From positions 1 through 28,471 of IMG/VR virus record IMGVR_UViG_3300047994_000119: a stretch of 28,471 nt of DNA. One strand, 5' to 3'. How positions within the stretch are numbered: position 1 is the first letter of the stretch; each line of letters begins with the position of its first letter. Made by a program: the position numbers and the translations under genes. Shown one piece after another: positions 7,438 through 15,367 of the stretch. Source of the stretch: a virus. Below the pieces are notes generated by a model. It ran no database searches. It was not told the DNA's origin and saw only the letters and a list, made by a program, of their open reading frames with translations.

Positions 7438-8172
7438 TCAACGAGAGCCGTAGGCATCACCTGTTATAGGATCGTTAGTTCCCTTGTATGATTGTGGATC
7501 ATAACCGTGTATTACAGAATAAAGACCTTTTTCCCTCGGAGGTACTTTAAATTCATCTCTAAATCTATAAATCTGGTCCGGCATAACTCTATCAATCCAT
7601 TCTACTATAAATGGTCTTACATCTATACCTGGATTTTTTTCTTCTAAAGCAGCAATTTGATCTGTAAATTCATCATCAGAAATTAATTCCTGTATATAGA
7701 TAGGAGCAATGGTAGCAGGAATCGGCCTATTCATTATTTCCTTAAGTGCATCAAAATCTTCATCACTTAATGGTATTCTTTGAATTGCTTCATTTAATTT
7801 TTTTACAGGGCGAATAGCATATCTTACTGCACCATACTCTATATCTTTTTTATCACGAGCAAGTCTTGCACGTTTTGCTGTTGCATATGGACCACTAACT
7901 TTTTTACCTGATTTAGGATCATATACTTCGTACTGTTCGATATCAGATTCTGCAATATGATGCATACTTCTAAATGTGTTTTTTAATTCTTGATATTCGT
8001 CTCTTAGTCGTGATTTTAGAAATTCTTTACCGTTTGGTGTGGTATTAGGATCCATAATTTTATCAACATATCGAGACATTCTAGATTGAATGTAATCAAT
8101 CTTTGCTGCCGTTCTCGGAGAGATACTTTTATCACTTATTGTTTTTGGTAATAGTATTTCTAAAATTTTCAT
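7438..8172 (-). CDS. Hypothetical phage protein (244 aa)
   Basis: A 244-residue, charged, mostly helical protein starting MKILEILLPK. A central segment (YEVYDPKSGKKVSGPYATAK) looks like a small beta-hairpin domain followed by Arg/Lys-rich helices. The C-terminal third is acidic with aromatic residues and ends in GDAYGSR. It follows the nucleotidyltransferase gene with a 2-nt gap and ends at the dsbA promoter. No catalytic motif is visible and the family is not recognised. Confidence 0.7.
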   Translation of the reverse strand: MKILEILLPKTISDKSISPRTAAKIDYIQSRMSRYVDKIMDPNTTPNGKEFLKSRLRDEYQELKNTFRSMHHIAESDIEQYEVYDPKSGKKVSGPYATAKRARLARDKKDIEYGAVRYAIRPVKKLNEAIQRIPLSDEDFDALKEIMNRPIPATIAPIYIQELISDDEFTDQIAALEEKNPGIDVRPFIVEWIDRVMPDQIYRFRDEFKVPPREKGLYSVIHGYDPQSYKGTNDPITGDAYGSR

Positions 8173-8174
8173 TC

Positions 8175-8723
8175 TTATATTGACTGTCTTAGTCCCTTCT
8201 TTGTATTTCTGAGTAAAAGTTCTCCTACTCTCTTATTTATCGCTTTTGGTAAATTCGATAAAAATTTTTCATCTTCTCCGTTTATTGCAAACTCTCTAAG
8301 TTTCGATGCACTTATACCTTCTATACCTTCCATTAAAGGATCACGGTTTCCAGCAGAAATAACTTCAAATATAAATCCCCATTTTTCAGCGTAGGGAGTC
8401 ATTCTAGATGAAAATTCATTTATTTGATCACTACCAACAACAAGAAAAATATTATTATATTTTCCTTTAAAACTTTCCAATGCTTGAAATGGAGTTTTAA
8501 TTGCAGGATCTTTAGAGATAGATACTCCGGGGAATGCTGCTTGACAGACACGAAGTTTAAATGACCATTCTAATGGATCGGTAGGCGGCTTATAGGTTTG
8601 AGAGAGAAATACCTTATGGTCAGCTTTGTAATTTTTAGCAGTTTCAACAAGACACGAAATAAGTTTTTCATGTCCTATAGTCGGTGGTGCCATCCGGCCA
8701 AATGTAAATACAATAGAACTCAT
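8175..8723 (-). CDS. Cytidylyltransferase-like nucleotidyltransferase
   Basis: A 182-residue protein of the HIGH-type nucleotidyltransferase superfamily, which includes NMN adenylyltransferase, pantetheine-phosphate adenylyltransferase and glycerol-phosphate cytidylyltransferase. The N-terminus VFTFGRMAPPTIGHEKLI carries the first strand, a Gly-rich turn and a TIGH version of the HxGH motif (15-18). A later GISASKLREF matches the ISSTxxR nucleotide-binding motif. The strand FLVVGSDQINEF is a typical middle strand. It transfers a nucleotidyl group from an NTP to a phosphorylated acceptor. The acceptor cannot be told from sequence: NAD salvage or surface-sugar activation are possible. It lies between the holin-like gene and the 244-residue gene. 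Confidence 0.75.
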   Translation of the reverse strand: MSSIVFTFGRMAPPTIGHEKLISCLVETAKNYKADHKVFLSQTYKPPTDPLEWSFKLRVCQAAFPGVSISKDPAIKTPFQALESFKGKYNNIFLVVGSDQINEFSSRMTPYAEKWGFIFEVISAGNRDPLMEGIEGISASKLREFAINGEDEKFLSNLPKAINKRVGELLLRNTKKGLRQSI

Positions 8724-8745
8724 TGCTTATTATAGCAAGTTATTT

Positions 8746-9054
8746 TTATAAAGTCTTTGGTGGCTTTGGTAAATCATTATTAGATGATTGTGGTGGAGAA
8801 TTTAAATATTTTGCTTGATCAGTTCTTGCACCATCTTTGGTATCAAGAAATTTATTTAATCCTGCTGTACCTGTTCCATACGCTAAATATGCCATGAAAT
8901 AATCAATAGTCATACCACCTAAAATAACAAGCTTCCACATAAACACTGTTGCAGCAACTGCCACCAATAATGCAATAAGTCTCGACGAAGAATATCTACC
9001 TGTTGCATTATCTTGCAATGATTCTTTGATAATTTTTCCGATAGTTTTAAACAT
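8746..9054 (-). CDS. Small two-helix membrane protein, holin-like
   Basis: The ATG at 9054 is chosen over an upstream ATG at 9090 because GGAG lies 5 nt before it and a late-promoter-like GATAAATA ends 17 nt upstream; this gives 102 residues. After a short amphipathic N-terminus there are two hydrophobic segments (SRLIALLVAVAATVFMWKLV and DYFMAYLAYGTGTAGL), then a hydrophilic Pro/Ser-rich tail. Size, late promoter and position after the fibre genes suit a holin or other lysis-related protein, but no holin family is specifically recognised. No endolysin is next to it in the window. Confidence 0.6.
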   Translation of the reverse strand: MFKTIGKIIKESLQDNATGRYSSSRLIALLVAVAATVFMWKLVILGGMTIDYFMAYLAYGTGTAGLNKFLDTKDGARTDQAKYLNSPPQSSNNDLPKPPKTL

Positions 9055-9071
9055 AATAACTCCTGTTATCA

Positions 9072-9079
9072 TATTTATC
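9072..9079 (-). promoter_or_regulatory. T4-type late promoter motif (GATAAATA)
   Basis: GATAAATA on the minus strand, 17 nt before the ATG of the holin-like gene. It matches the T4 late box TATAAATA at 7 of 8 positions and is one of six such boxes placed 17-29 nt before start codons in this window. Confidence 0.6.
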
Positions 9080-9095
9080 AATAATAGCAAATTTT

Positions 9096-11303
9096 TTATC
9101 CGTACCTTTGTGCTAACGCAACTTCTAATCTACCCCAGGTAAAGGAGTCAGAATTGTATTGAGTATTATCAAATGTTACCAAGTATTGTTTGTTAGCTAC
9201 CGGAAATAACATAGGGTGAGGCTGAGTGGTTGAACCACCCGAAAAAGTAAATGCAAGCGATCCTTCAAAAATCATGTTTTGATTATAGATTCGACTCGAT
9301 GTACTAGCACCTGCCGGTCCACCTACGATCACATGGTATTGTCCGCTATTATAAACAAGCTTTGCTCCTTCGTATCCTGTATGAGTTGGGTCTGATCCAA
9401 TTGCTATCCAATTTATGAGATCAGTGCTATAAGCAAGTGCTGCATAAAATGGGCTTCCAGCAAAAGTCGTGTTTGTTGTAATAGCATATCCAATAAGCCA
9501 TCTCGAATTAGCTGAATCGTATACCATCATTGCATCGTAGGCACCGGGATTAGATCCAGTCTGTGGAAGATTTAACTGCGTCATTCCCGAAACAACATTT
9601 GATCCTGTAAGTATATCACCTGATGTAAATAGCCCGTAAATAGTTTGAATTGAGCCACCGAAACCATTACCCCAGGTTCCGATAATCATTCGTCTGTTTC
9701 CGTTAGGGTAACGAATAATATGTGCTGATACATCTCCGTAAATTTTACCACTTCTTGAAACCATAATAACTGAATTTAACGTAGTATTTCCTGTAGATAG
9801 ATCAAGTGTAATTACTCCGGTCGACCCAGAACCGGTCGGGTCAGGAATAGTTGCTGAAAGCTGAACCTGTGTTCCATTTACATATGGAGAACCATCTTCA
9901 TTTGTAACAACAGTAAGATCTCGAATACCTACACCACCGAAACGACCTATAGTGAGATCTTGATAAGACCATGTTGAATTTCCGCCGCCATTAGCTAAAT
10001 TAAATCCTGCAGTCCATCCAACAAGATTTCCTATAATTCTAGGATCAAAATAGGGAGACAGATCAGACATAGTAATTGCTGACCATCCATTACCGGTGTC
10101 TAACCAAGCAACCGCTGAGGTTCCTACAATTGATAAGGCTACTCTATAAGATCCACTAATATAAGGGATTGAAACCGTATTAAGGAAGTTTGATGTTCCG
10201 TTGATTTTAGCTTGTATAAACATTGTGCCTGCTAAATGATCTATAGCAGCCAAAATAAAGTTGTTTACGTCCTTAACTAGGCCGACTCCACTGATATCGT
10301 ACCCACTTGCACTAGAATTTATAATGGTAGGATTTACAGATACAAATACCTGAGGCATTATGAGAGTCATAGTGTTCTGTTTAATTAAATCATTTTCAGA
10401 TCCGGTATGTGTGATTGTCATAGCATTTCCGGCAATGGATGTCACGCCCGGTGTATTTTCACTGTACTTTGTAAACTGGCCGGTGTCAGATGAAAATGTT
10501 TCAATATAATCAATTAAAGTAGAAGGCTGAGGTTGAAACCATGTAGTGTATGTAGGAGTAAAAATTGCAATCGACGATAAAAGCTGATCTACATTTGTAG
10601 GGCTTGGAAAAGGTCCTGTAGGCACTGGACATGTATTACCGGTGTACCTGGCTACGCCATTTGTAATTCTGACTTCATCAATATATCCATTCATAAATTC
10701 GACATCAGCACGATCAGATCCTATAAAAAGCTGATATGGATTTGACCCAAATGAAGATCCATTCACAACAGTATCGAGTGCTCCATCCACATACATGCGA
10801 AGCTGTGATCCGTTCATAACCCATACAATAAAATGCCATGAATTAAGTGACATTACTATACTACCAGTAATATTTGTACCTGTGCTACTGTAAAAAAATA
10901 TTCTAGGTGGACCGTTTGGAGTCAGCGCACATGACCAACCAACATCACCGCCGGGTTGTCTTTTCGATACAACACCTCGTGCTCTATTTGTACTATCATT
11001 TCCTGTAACATAAACCCAGGCCTCAATAGTGGCACTTGTGCCCGATGGTATATCCAATACAGAAGTATTAGGAGTAGTAATATATTGCCCTGATCCATTT
11101 ACTAGCAGAGATGAAGGACCCCATTTACTCTGAGTTTCGGACATCGAGGCATTACCGCCACTTGTAAATTGAAGATGATTAACACTCGAATCAATAAAAG
11201 ATGTACTTCCTGTTGTACCATCAAGATGAAGTAAAAGAGCTACATTTGCTATATATGGATCGGGGCCCGGATTTCCTCGATGTCTACTAAGTACAGGAAT
11301 CAA
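9096..11303 (-). CDS. Tail fibre/receptor-binding protein with LamG and beta-propeller
   Basis: A large virion fibre-type protein (735 residues from the TTG at 11303; an ATG at 11327 would add 8). The TTG is preferred because GGAG lies 7 nt upstream and TTGA overlaps the stop of the previous fibre gene. Residues 20-230 form a laminin-G/concanavalin-like jellyroll, with strands such as ATIEAWVYV, LRMYVDGAL and the closing GYIDEVRITNGVARYTG. The C-terminal ~270 residues repeat blade-like units (GDVSAHIIRY, YDAMMVYDSANSRWLIGY, YEGAKLVYNSGQYHVIVGG, PHPMLFPVANKQYLV), similar to a GH43/GH32-type five-bladed propeller with candidate acidic residues in the first three. It probably binds or trims host surface glycans. 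Enzymatic activity is inferred. Confidence 0.75.
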   Translation of the reverse strand: MIPVLSRHRGNPGPDPYIANVALLLHLDGTTGSTSFIDSSVNHLQFTSGGNASMSETQSKWGPSSLLVNGSGQYITTPNTSVLDIPSGTSATIEAWVYVTGNDSTNRARGVVSKRQPGGDVGWSCALTPNGPPRIFFYSSTGTNITGSIVMSLNSWHFIVWVMNGSQLRMYVDGALDTVVNGSSFGSNPYQLFIGSDRADVEFMNGYIDEVRITNGVARYTGNTCPVPTGPFPSPTNVDQLLSSIAIFTPTYTTWFQPQPSTLIDYIETFSSDTGQFTKYSENTPGVTSIAGNAMTITHTGSENDLIKQNTMTLIMPQVFVSVNPTIINSSASGYDISGVGLVKDVNNFILAAIDHLAGTMFIQAKINGTSNFLNTVSIPYISGSYRVALSIVGTSAVAWLDTGNGWSAITMSDLSPYFDPRIIGNLVGWTAGFNLANGGGNSTWSYQDLTIGRFGGVGIRDLTVVTNEDGSPYVNGTQVQLSATIPDPTGSGSTGVITLDLSTGNTTLNSVIMVSRSGKIYGDVSAHIIRYPNGNRRMIIGTWGNGFGGSIQTIYGLFTSGDILTGSNVVSGMTQLNLPQTGSNPGAYDAMMVYDSANSRWLIGYAITTNTTFAGSPFYAALAYSTDLINWIAIGSDPTHTGYEGAKLVYNSGQYHVIVGGPAGASTSSRIYNQNMIFEGSLAFTFSGGSTTQPHPMLFPVANKQYLVTFDNTQYNSDSFTWGRLEVALAQRYG

Positions 11304-14300
11304 GTTAAATCTCCACCAAGTATCCATGTATCTGGATTTACTTTTGTAATCATAATATTAGAAAATTGAGTTCTCGGAGTATAACTTGAGGAAGTAAGTA
11401 AAGTAACTGTACCTCCATCACCGACAATTGTAGTTTGTCCAGTTCCAGTAGGAATAATTAGAAATTGAGTACCTACCCTAAAGTTTGCAGAAGCAATACT
11501 AGGAATTATTATTTGATTAGCTCCTGAATTAAATATTGTAACGACTCCATAATATCCAGTTGATGCTGGTGCATCTTGTAATTGCAATTTATATGAAGAG
11601 CCTGTTTGTGCATTTACTGGAAGTCCGGTAGGACCAGCACAAGATTTTCCTAAAAATACATTCATCACTGATACATATTGCGGCTGCGAGGTCAACCTGA
11701 TAACTGTACCTTGATTGAGCGCTGGTGAATCGCCGGGTGGTACAGAGACTACAGGTGTAGTCCATGTAGCAAAGGTATCGGCACTTTCGGACCAAAACCA
11801 ACCTTGATCAGTATACTTGTCGAAATAAATTCTCCAATTTCCACTATCCGTTTTTACAAGTGATGGTCCTTCAATAGGAAAACCAAATCCGGCCCAGTTA
11901 GTGCTGCCGTCCTGCACGGTAGTATAGCCCGATGTGAGAGAGGTAGAAGTCGCATAACCCAACATCTGTGCTAAGTTATTTTTAAACCAAAGATAGTATG
12001 TTCCGCTAATCTTAACGATAGTAGGATCTAATAATGATGAAGGGAACCCACTACCGGTAATCTGAACAGGTGATGTCCAAGATCCGCTTACATTTGTTCC
12101 TGTTGTTGGATGAATTTCATATATGTTAAATCCATTTACATGGTCGCCGTTGGAACTAGCACAGAAAATTAAATGTATAGATCCGTCGTCGTCTATAAAC
12201 CATTCGGGCGCCCACACAAATTGAACACCTGTAATTGCAGTAACATCTATATTTGGAAACTGAGTCCAATTTACTAAATCAGTAGAAGTAACAAGTCCAA
12301 TGCTTGTCGTAGATCCAGCATATGGATTATTAATAGGAGGATTAGTAAATGCTACCCACCAAGCACCGTTAATGTAGGCCATGGTTGGATCACGGACTGC
12401 GCCAGTTGACGGAGTAAAAGCATCTCTAATAAGCCAATTCCAACTTTTTCCATCAGTAGAAACTGCTAAATGAAGTGTCATGTCAGCATTTTGGAAAGTG
12501 CTCATTATAAATGGATTTCCGGTTAATGCTGATCCCGTTGGTGCTGCCCAGACTGGTGCTGCTCCATCAACTGCCGTTAATACATTACCCGGTGTCGGCA
12601 GAACTGAGTTAATTTGCCATTCACCATTTGGTAATATACGAAGCTGCTCGGTGTTACCAGTTGAAACAATGAAATTACCGCTAATATTTCCAGGACCAGT
12701 AGAATTGAATGTGTTGTATCCAACAACAATAGAAACATCTGGGGTTGATCCAGACGTATTAGTGGTGCTACTATTTCCAGAACTAATTATAATCTTGCCG
12801 GGGGAGCCGGCAGTTGTATCAGTCCAATTGCTGCTTCCAGCAGTTATTGAAATATTTCCTGCTGATCCGGTACCTGTAACATATCCACTGGTAAGCATTA
12901 TATTACCGGTTGATGATGTTCCTCCGGATGGTGCTGTATTAACAGTAAAATTTCCGCTTTGTTGAGATAAACTTGACCCGGTATTAAATGTTATATTTCC
13001 GCCCAGGCCGTTATTAGGTCCGCTGTTACCCGATATAAAGGATATAGAACCGCCGTTACCACTTGATGTAACGCTTCCAGTAGTAAATGTTAAATTACCT
13101 GCATTACCATTCTGAGTTGAGCCAGTTGTAATATTGATTGGGCCTGCACTACTATTCTGAGTCGAACCCGAAACAATAGATATACCTCCACTGTTCGAGT
13201 TAGATGATGTACCACTAGTGATTGTTATACTACCTGCATTGCCATTTGGATTATTACCGGCATAGATACTAACATTACCCGTATGCGATCCATCTAAAGA
13301 GTTACCGGCACCGAGTATCAAATCACCAGCAGTACCGTTGTCTGAATCACCGGATTTGATTGTTATATTTCCGGCTTGAACGTTTGGAGAATTTGCGGTT
13401 GTAATAAAGACTGAACCTGTGGGTCCGCCACTATTTAATCCTGTTGTAATTAAAACATTTCCGGTTGGGGCGCCGCCGCCGGTAATTTGTCCGGAAGAAA
13501 TTGAAATTGTTCCCGTCGGTCCTGCAATCTGATCTGCGGTAACAATAGTAATTGCACCTGTTGGTTCATTTGGATGATATCCTGCACCAGAAGTAAGTGT
13601 GATTGAACCCCCGGGGGAACCGATACCGGCTGTTAGAACTATACTGCCACCCAGGTTACCAGGATAATCTCCGTATGTAGGATCGTTTAATATTCCGGCA
13701 GTATTACCGGCAGTAATATTTATTGATCCACCAAAATCTCCATTCCCGGCAGTAAGATTTAAGATTCCACCGACAGAAGTACCCACGGTGTTTGCTGTAT
13801 TGGTAGTATCCCCATTTCCTGCGGTAATATTTATAGCTCCGCCGCCTGCATTACCACTACCCGAAATTAATTGAACATTAGCACCTGATCCGGATGTCGA
13901 TGAACCAGCACCAAGAAAAAGCGCACCTGGTACAGTTGCTGATCCAGCAGAAAGAATAACCGATGAAGCTCCTGTAGTACCAGGGGATGTCATACCAAGA
14001 AGTGCATTTCCCGTATTGCTACTATTAGTAGCTGTCATTATAGACACCGTAGAGTTGGGATTAGAAACGCTACTTACACCAGTAGTTGAATTAACCTGAA
14101 GTGAGTTATTCGAGACAATATACGTTAGGTTAGGAGAACTCGAGACCGATGGTCCAGTTCCGTATACAATTTGATTTAGAGGGATGGAGATTGTTCCGCC
14201 GCTGCCGCCTCCATCAACATTAATAAATGCTTTCTTTACTGAATCATATTGTAACGTTTGACCATCTACAAGATCTTTTAAATAAAAGGTCGGTACATAT

Positions 14301-14335
14301 TGATTTAATAAGCTGTTCATTCCCACAATAGACAT
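11300..14335 (-). CDS. Giant tail fibre: Gly-rich beta-solenoid plus GH43-like propeller
   Basis: A 1011-residue virion protein. The ATG at 14335 is chosen because GGAG lies 7 nt upstream and a late promoter box 29 nt upstream; the frame extends further but into RNA-like DNA. Residues 1-45 (FYLKDLVDGQTLQYD) look like a virion attachment segment. Residues ~130-560 are a long run of 15-20-residue repeats of the type GNAGSITITSG, a probable beta-solenoid shaft. Residues ~600-885 form a propeller with GH43-like blade starts: RDPTMAYINGAWWV, WAPEWFIDDDGSIHL, LLDPTIVKISGTYYLWF and EGPSLVKTDSGNWRIYF, giving the Asp/Asp/Glu arrangement of that clan. The last ~110 residues are a beta-rich tip. It is likely a receptor-binding depolymerase. 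Its polysaccharide target is unknown. Confidence 0.8.
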   Translation of the reverse strand: MSIVGMNSLLNQYVPTFYLKDLVDGQTLQYDSVKKAFINVDGGGSGGTISIPLNQIVYGTGPSVSSSPNLTYIVSNNSLQVNSTTGVSSVSNPNSTVSIMTATNSSNTGNALLGMTSPGTTGASSVILSAGSATVPGALFLGAGSSTSGSGANVQLISGSGNAGGGAINITAGNGDTTNTANTVGTSVGGILNLTAGNGDFGGSINITAGNTAGILNDPTYGDYPGNLGGSIVLTAGIGSPGGSITLTSGAGYHPNEPTGAITIVTADQIAGPTGTISISSGQITGGGAPTGNVLITTGLNSGGPTGSVFITTANSPNVQAGNITIKSGDSDNGTAGDLILGAGNSLDGSHTGNVSIYAGNNPNGNAGSITITSGTSSNSNSGGISIVSGSTQNSSAGPINITTGSTQNGNAGNLTFTTGSVTSSGNGGSISFISGNSGPNNGLGGNITFNTGSSLSQQSGNFTVNTAPSGGTSSTGNIMLTSGYVTGTGSAGNISITAGSSNWTDTTAGSPGKIIISSGNSSTTNTSGSTPDVSIVVGYNTFNSTGPGNISGNFIVSTGNTEQLRILPNGEWQINSVLPTPGNVLTAVDGAAPVWAAPTGSALTGNPFIMSTFQNADMTLHLAVSTDGKSWNWLIRDAFTPSTGAVRDPTMAYINGAWWVAFTNPPINNPYAGSTTSIGLVTSTDLVNWTQFPNIDVTAITGVQFVWAPEWFIDDDGSIHLIFCASSNGDHVNGFNIYEIHPTTGTNVSGSWTSPVQITGSGFPSSLLDPTIVKISGTYYLWFKNNLAQMLGYATSTSLTSGYTTVQDGSTNWAGFGFPIEGPSLVKTDSGNWRIYFDKYTDQGWFWSESADTFATWTTPVVSVPPGDSPALNQGTVIRLTSQPQYVSVMNVFLGKSCAGPTGLPVNAQTGSSYKLQLQDAPASTGYYGVVTIFNSGANQIIIPSIASANFRVGTQFLIIPTGTGQTTIVGDGGTVTLLTSSSYTPRTQFSNIMITKVNPDTWILGGDLT

Positions 14336-14347
14336 AGTGGATCTCCA

Positions 14348-14372
14348 GATAAATATCGTTATAGTATTTATC
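14348..14372. promoter_or_regulatory. Divergent pair of late promoter boxes
   Basis: GATAAATA on the plus strand (14348-14355) and the same octamer on the minus strand (14372-14365) form a perfect inverted repeat with a 9-nt spacer. The minus box lies 29 nt before the giant fibre start. The plus box points toward the omega-RNA-like element at 14464. Confidence 0.5.
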
Positions 14373-14463
14373 AAAAAGTTTGAATATGAATTACCGGTGA
14401 CACTATGATTTATTGATACAGAAGGCCATTGGACGACAAATATTTGATTCCGATGTTTATATA

Positions 14464-14603
14464 GAGCGTAAAACCATACGATCTTTAGTCGTATGGATGT
14501 AAGCGAGTTTGAAGCCACTTGTTGATAAGAGGCATATGACTCAAGTTGATGAGGTATCGATAAAACAGGAAGCTACTGGACCTTTAGTCCACAGGTAGTT
14601 CAC
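14464..14603 (+). ncRNA. Omega-RNA-like element, copy 1 (IS605/TnpB-type right end)
   Basis: Starts with a 46-nt module (14464-14509) holding an 8-bp hairpin CCATACGA/TCGTATGG around TCTTTAG, followed by ATGTAAGCGA. It ends with GGAAGC and a second hairpin (CTAC+TGGAC / GTCCA+GTAG, loop CTTTA) followed by GTAGTTCAC at 14595-14603. From remembered IS200/IS605 elements, a GAAGC-hairpin-GTAGTTCAC end is typical of the right end and of TnpB omega-RNA, where the guide begins after TTCAC. No TnpB or Y1 transposase gene is present here. The 3' part is antisense to the last codons of the 91-residue tail gene. It could be a transposon remnant, an orphan guide RNA or a regulatory hairpin. Confidence 0.5.
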
Positions 14604-14816
14604 AAAATCGGTATAACTATTATTCGTGGCGATCCGGGCAAGATCCTTAATACTAGCAGCTGGTATAGCGGTAAAATAAACCAACTGATTAATAGTTGAG
14701 TTACATTTTACATAACCGTCGGGAAGTGATGATATTGCTGTGTCGCTGAGACTAAAGAAACTAAAGCTGTCGAATTTATTCAACAGAGTATTATAGTCTA
14801 TGAAAAATAATTTCAT
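14541..14816 (-). CDS. Small tail-region protein, possibly truncated by element
   Basis: A 91-residue protein starting MKLFFIDYNTLL, 22 nt downstream of the 145-residue gene and without a strong Shine-Dalgarno. Its last ~20 codons are written by the opposite strand of the omega-RNA-like right-end hairpin, so the original C-terminus may have been replaced when that element arrived. It contains no recognised domain. Position between tail genes suggests a tail or fibre-assembly role. Confidence 0.55.
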   Translation of the reverse strand: MKLFFIDYNTLLNKFDSFSFFSLSDTAISSLPDGYVKCNSTINQLVYFTAIPAASIKDLARIATNNSYTDFVNYLWTKGPVASCFIDTSST

Positions 14817-14838
14817 AGATTAGTGAATAAGTTAATAA

Positions 14839-15276
14839 TTATAGACTTAGAAGGCATTTGTCGATTTGACCCCATTGCCATGATTGCCATTCCGGATTTA
14901 TTGGAATCGGTTGAATATAATCTCTAGTAACAACTGCCCTTAAGAAAACAAAATTTCCTATAAAAGAGGTTGCTATTGATCCTGTATCTCCACCATTAGC
15001 ACCTGTAGGTGCTAATGGATCAATAGGGAACGGAATATATGGGGTATCTATATCTCCTAAAGGATTTATTTTAATCCAAAACCAATCTTCAGGTTGTGGA
15101 TTTAATGCAAGTGTTCCCTGAATTCCAAATCCGCCTACAAAATTTTGATAGATTACCTGTACAGTATGAATACCATCGGTATATCCATAGTAAGCATCTC
15201 CTTTAATCGGATCACCAATAACGTTCCACTTTGTGCCCGTGTTCGTCATCATTAGAACTGATTTTCTGAGTGCCAT
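14839..15276 (-). CDS. Probable tail/virion structural protein (145 aa)
   Basis: A 145-residue beta-rich protein (GYTDGIHTVQVIYQNFVGGF; EDWFWIKINPLGD; a Trp-rich end WQSWQWGQID). AAGGA lies 6 nt before the ATG and a late box GATAAATA lies 23 nt upstream, so it opens the tail-fibre late operon behind the terminator of the ClpA-like gene. The composition suits a tail or neck component. No specific family is recognised. Confidence 0.65.
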   Translation of the reverse strand: MALRKSVLMMTNTGTKWNVIGDPIKGDAYYGYTDGIHTVQVIYQNFVGGFGIQGTLALNPQPEDWFWIKINPLGDIDTPYIPFPIDPLAPTGANGGDTGSIATSFIGNFVFLRAVVTRDYIQPIPINPEWQSWQWGQIDKCLLSL

Positions 15277-15299
15277 TTTTGATCCTTCTTATAATGTAT

Positions 15300-15307
15300 T
15301 ATTTATC
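15300..15307 (-). promoter_or_regulatory. T4-type late promoter motif (GATAAATA)
   Basis: GATAAATA on the minus strand 23 nt before the ATG of the 145-residue tail protein and just downstream of the clpA terminator, so it would begin the fibre transcription unit. Confidence 0.6.
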
Positions 15308-15325
15308 ACAGGCACTTGTTTAGTC

Positions 15326-15350
15326 GTTAAAAACCGCCCGAAGGCGGTTT
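15326..15350 (-). terminator. Rho-independent terminator after clpA-like gene
   Basis: On the minus strand AAACCGCC-TTCG-GGCGGTTT (15350-15331) is a perfect 8-bp stem with a stable UUCG tetraloop and a run of five T. It follows the clpA-like stop at 15368 and separates the chaperone unit from the tail-fibre unit. Confidence 0.9.
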
Positions 15351-15367
15351 GTGGGAGTTTTTATTTA

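Noticed and set aside
12480-12965. A 161-codon plus-strand frame inside the giant fibre gene
   Set aside because: It is the antisense shadow of the Gly/Ser/Thr repeats (Pro/Val/Ala-rich), with no ribosome site.
12600-14100. Regular DNA repeats resembling a repeat array
   Set aside because: The periodicity comes from Gly-rich protein repeats of varying spacing; there are no identical repeats with unique spacers, so it is not a CRISPR array.
14336-14518. N-terminal extension of the giant fibre to 14518
   Set aside because: The added 61 residues cross the late promoter and the omega-RNA-like hairpin and have no ribosome site; the ATG at 14335 has GGAG and a promoter.
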